A DNA stretch of 64,000 nucleotides from Pocillopora verrucosa. Lineage: Eukaryota; Cnidaria; Anthozoa; Scleractinia; Pocilloporidae. The notes below the pieces were generated by a model, which was not told the DNA's origin, made no database searches, and was given only the letters and a program-made list of their open reading frames with translations. Position 1 is the stretch's first letter. Each line of letters opens with the position of its first letter. A program made the translations under genes and the position numbers. Shown here one piece after another: positions 61,447 through 64,000 of the stretch. The stretch covers positions 13,933,471-13,997,470 of the forward strand of contig NC_089319.1 of NCBI RefSeq assembly GCF_036669915.1, read 5' to 3'.

Positions 61447-63014
61447 TTATTTAACATGACCTTTTGAAAGATCAGTCTCTTGCACTGGAACAAGGTATAT
61501 ATTGCTTTGGCCATTTTCGTCACTGTGCTCAATCGGGTGTCCGTTGGTACTTTGGTGCACAAGCCTTCTATCAACGAATGGTATCTGATGAGACAAGAGG
61601 GAGCTTTGTGTTACGGGATGTGTTGAGTCTGGTAACTGAGAATGCGGAAAGGCAATGTTTGTTGTCTGCTGTTGAACAGGGTGCTGGCTCATTCCAATTT
61701 TACTTGGAAAGGGTGAATATGCCATTGGTTGCTGTTGGAGAAGCTGTTGCTGCTGAGGACCAATCATAGAGCCAAGTTGTGGGAATCCTCCTCCATTACT
61801 CATAACGTTCATATTAAATGTTGGATTCCCTGAAGGTGTTCCAAAGTTATTTGGCAGAAAAACGGCACCAAGCTGGTTGGCCACAATAATTGGTTCGGAT
61901 TTAAATGCCCCTGTTGGAGGTGCATAAAGAATGGAATTGTTTGTCTGTTGCTGATAATGTTGATGAGAAAGTAAAGTGCTGGTCATGAATTCAACTTCGT
62001 AAAACTCAAGTGAATCCCCAGGCATGGTTTGAAGGGTAAATACCAGCTTACCAATGCCAAGTTTGTCATTGGTTTTCAGAACTTTGATGCCACCCTGCTT
62101 GAGCAATGGCGCTCCGTTTATATAAACTGGCTTTGTTTCACTGACAGTTTCTACAACAAAATGACTTTCACCCGTGTAAGGGTTTGTTTGCAGTGAAAGC
62201 TTCATGTGTTCCCTTGACACTGTGTCATCATTCAAAAATACCCTTGCAGAATGGCCACGCCCAAACAATACATGCTGGTCAGAGGACTGCTGTATGGGTT
62301 CTTTTGGTATTCCTTTAAGCAGTGGAGTGTTCTTTGTTGTAGGTTCAGTGACACTGAATATTATTCTTGGTGGACTAGACACGGTTTCCTGCTCCCTGTC
62401 AATTAAATCTACAAAAAGTAGATGTCAGTTAATTGCAAAGTAACAGTAAATAGAGATATGTATGGTTCACTAGTTTAGTTTACATCTGGCACTGAGAAGT
62501 AGTTTCAGAGGTAAAACAATACACTGCTTCAAATTTTTATCTAACAGGTTAATTAGACATTCATATGCAATCCAAGAAAGGATGAAAAATTGTAAATACC
62601 TGGACTCTGTGCTTTCCTTCCCCAAAATATGAGCAGGTAAATCTTAAAATTCAGGGAAGTTTGTAGAGGACAACACAGCAAAGTTTATTCAGTGTATAAT
62701 CACCCACCTTGGGTCATTCTAAGTCTAGGGAGCCAGTCCTAAGAGTCACTAAAAGCCAGAGCTCAAGCACACTTGGCAAAACCAACAACAACTATGCAAT
62801 AATTTGAACCCTTCAATGACTCCTTCTCCTGCAAAGTCTGTTTTGCCACCCACAAAGCTGCAAGTGTTGACATCAAATTGCTTATTAATTGTGGCCATGC
62901 TCAGTTACCATTATTGGAGAATTCAGCATCCACTGTGATACCCTCTCTGTCCACTGTGCTGTTGGTAAAATCCCCATCTTCCTTTGTGGCAGCATCTCTA
63001 TCAACCTCAGACAT
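61447..63014 (-). CDS. FHA-domain protein resembling TIFA (TRAF-interacting protein with FHA domain)
   Basis: Two exons on the minus strand, 62909-63014 and 61447-62408, GT-AG, phase 1, 1068 bases and 355 residues. The N terminus is acidic (MSEVDRDAATKEDGDF) with Thr10 in a setting like the phospho-Thr9 of human TIFA. An FHA domain follows (about 72-165) with FGRG at 84-87, SREH at 100-103 and YING at 131-134. Directly after it, GDSLEFYEVEF matches human TIFA GESLEFFETQF. Then comes a Gln/Pro/Asn-rich stretch with short poly-Q. Near the C terminus PIEHSD (327-332) fits the TRAF6 motif PxExx(acidic), and PVQE (343-346) fits the TRAF2 motif. TIFA (184 residues in human) oligomerises through pThr-FHA binding and activates TRAF6/NF-kB downstream of ALPK1. 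This protein is almost twice as long. An acceptor CTAG just upstream of the ATG suggests a 5' leader exon. Confidence 0.82.
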
Positions 63015-64000
63015 TTTCGGACTTTCTGCTGACTAGAAATTTGAATGTAAAACTTGTGTAAATTTCAAGGCTCAATCTCAATTATTTGTTTGAAGTACCT
63101 TAACCATTCAGACATGGGATCTCTCTTTCTAAAGGAAAAGCTCAGAAGTCCAAATGCAGTGATGTTTTTGAAACAATTAAGCTCATATGTCAAAACTGAA
63201 GCAACTTGTCTCTAAAATGAGTTACTTAAGAGTGATCCTGAGTTCATCAAAACAGATATATATTAAGGTTGTATCCAACTTAAAAATTTTCAAACCAATT
63301 TAAATTTGATTTGATTAGTCTCAGATCTAATCTAAAACTGATATTAAACAATTTTAAAACAGATTAAAAATTTTATAGCAAAGGAAATGACTGTTAAATG
63401 AATCTAGCACTCCTGTAGAGCAGTAAATGAAATAATTAAACAGTAGACTACATGTCCCAAGGTTTTATGAAGTTATAATCCCATGTGTGAGAACAAAAGG
63501 AAAGCTTGTATATTGTGAGAAGTTACATTTCTTTTCTTAATCACAGATACTTTGATTTGTAAGCTTTTTAAAAAAATTTATGTATTGTATATAGGTATTT
63601 ACATGGGTAAACAACAGATATTTTGGGCATGCTTTTTAACCTTTTAACTCCCAAGATCTAATTGTTAATTCTCCCCTCTAACTGTTGCACATTTCCTTGT
63701 AAATTAGCCATGAGATTTGAATAAGTCAAGGCATTCTTATTACCTTCATGTTAGATAATGTTTGGATTTTAAAGGAAGAAGTTACATGTTAATCACTTCT
63801 TGTAGCTAAATGGTAAAATCACAAACAAAGTATTAAGAGTCCAAGCAGTCTAGTGCAGACAATTGTCTTCAGTATCAGGACTACCTGATGCATTCATAAT
63901 AGCTTGACCTAGCATGCCTTGGGATGTGTTGAATAAACATGGCATCCATTTCTAATTTTGTTGTGTTTCAGCATGAAAGAAAGTACATGAAAAGCAGAAT
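63015..64000. other. Upstream region of the FHA gene
   Basis: Should hold the leader exon and promoter of the FHA/TIFA-like gene (transcribed leftward). Apart from the MITE at 63636-63816, nothing was recognised. Confidence 0.45.
63636..63816. mobile_element. Decayed piggyBac-type MITE
   Basis: Begins TTAACCTTTTAACTCCCAAG, close to the start of the element at 8304. Its right end, TGTAGCTAAATGGTAA, is a degraded form of TGGGAGTTAAAGGGTTAA. The interior differs from the 8304 copy, so it is a second subfamily sharing the same termini. Confidence 0.6.

Noticed and set aside
1-64000. CRISPR array, operon or prokaryotic defence system
   Set aside because: No spaced identical repeats and no bacterial gene organisation; all recognised genes are spliced or animal-type.

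Overview
This is an AT-rich eukaryotic nuclear window. Genes have GT-AG introns, and long non-coding stretches carry degenerate transposon-derived repeats. The gene content (a tandem cluster of orphan peptide-type class A GPCRs, a TIFA-like FHA protein, a secreted VWA protein) and several interspersed repeats that I recognise as abundant in stony corals suggest an anthozoan cnidarian, probably a scleractinian. That placement rests on pattern recognition, not on a database match.

Layout, left to right. (1) 941-4292, +: the last four coding exons of a NudC-domain protein of the NUDCD3 type; its 5' end lies off the window. (2) 4852-5133, -: a plausible terminal exon of an unidentified gene. (3) 6680-7372, -: an intronless MAPR/PGRMC-family cytochrome-b5-like protein whose expected haem tyrosine is Phe. 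(4) 9792-17255, -: a complete nine-exon peroxisomal carrier (SLC25A17/PMP34). Head-to-head with it, (5) 17552-23110, +: a complete ten-exon WBP2 homologue. The two ATGs are under 300 bp apart around a perfect TGACGTCA site. (6) 23160-29480: repeat-rich, no gene recognised. (7) 29604-41910, -: three intronless-CDS GPCR paralogues in tandem, with start codons about 5.65 kb apart. (8) 42-48 kb: no gene recognised. (9) 47954-52022, +: a four-exon gene joining an N-terminal WW domain to seven C-terminal C2H2 zinc fingers. (10) 56166-58410, +: a three-exon secreted single-VWA-domain protein. (11) 61447-63014, -: a two-exon FHA protein resembling TIFA, with a candidate phospho-threonine near the N terminus and a TRAF6-type motif near the C terminus.

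Mobile-element remnants include a Penelope-like element fragment with inverted terminal repeats (14261-15021), a CR1/Jockey-type LINE reverse-transcriptase fragment (about 40215-40594), piggyBac-type MITEs with TTAA ends (8304-8515, 63636-63816), tRNA-derived SINE-like sequences (3476-3545, 10228-10600, 44718-44795), a fold-back element (501-614) and satellite-like blocks (26560-27480). The genes do not form an evident pathway. The closest functional echoes are WBP2 (PPxY ligand) and the WW-zinc-finger protein on the same strand, and the SLC25A17/WBP2 shared promoter.

Exon boundaries were read by eye from splice consensus and reading-frame continuity. Every multi-exon gene below closes in frame across all its junctions.
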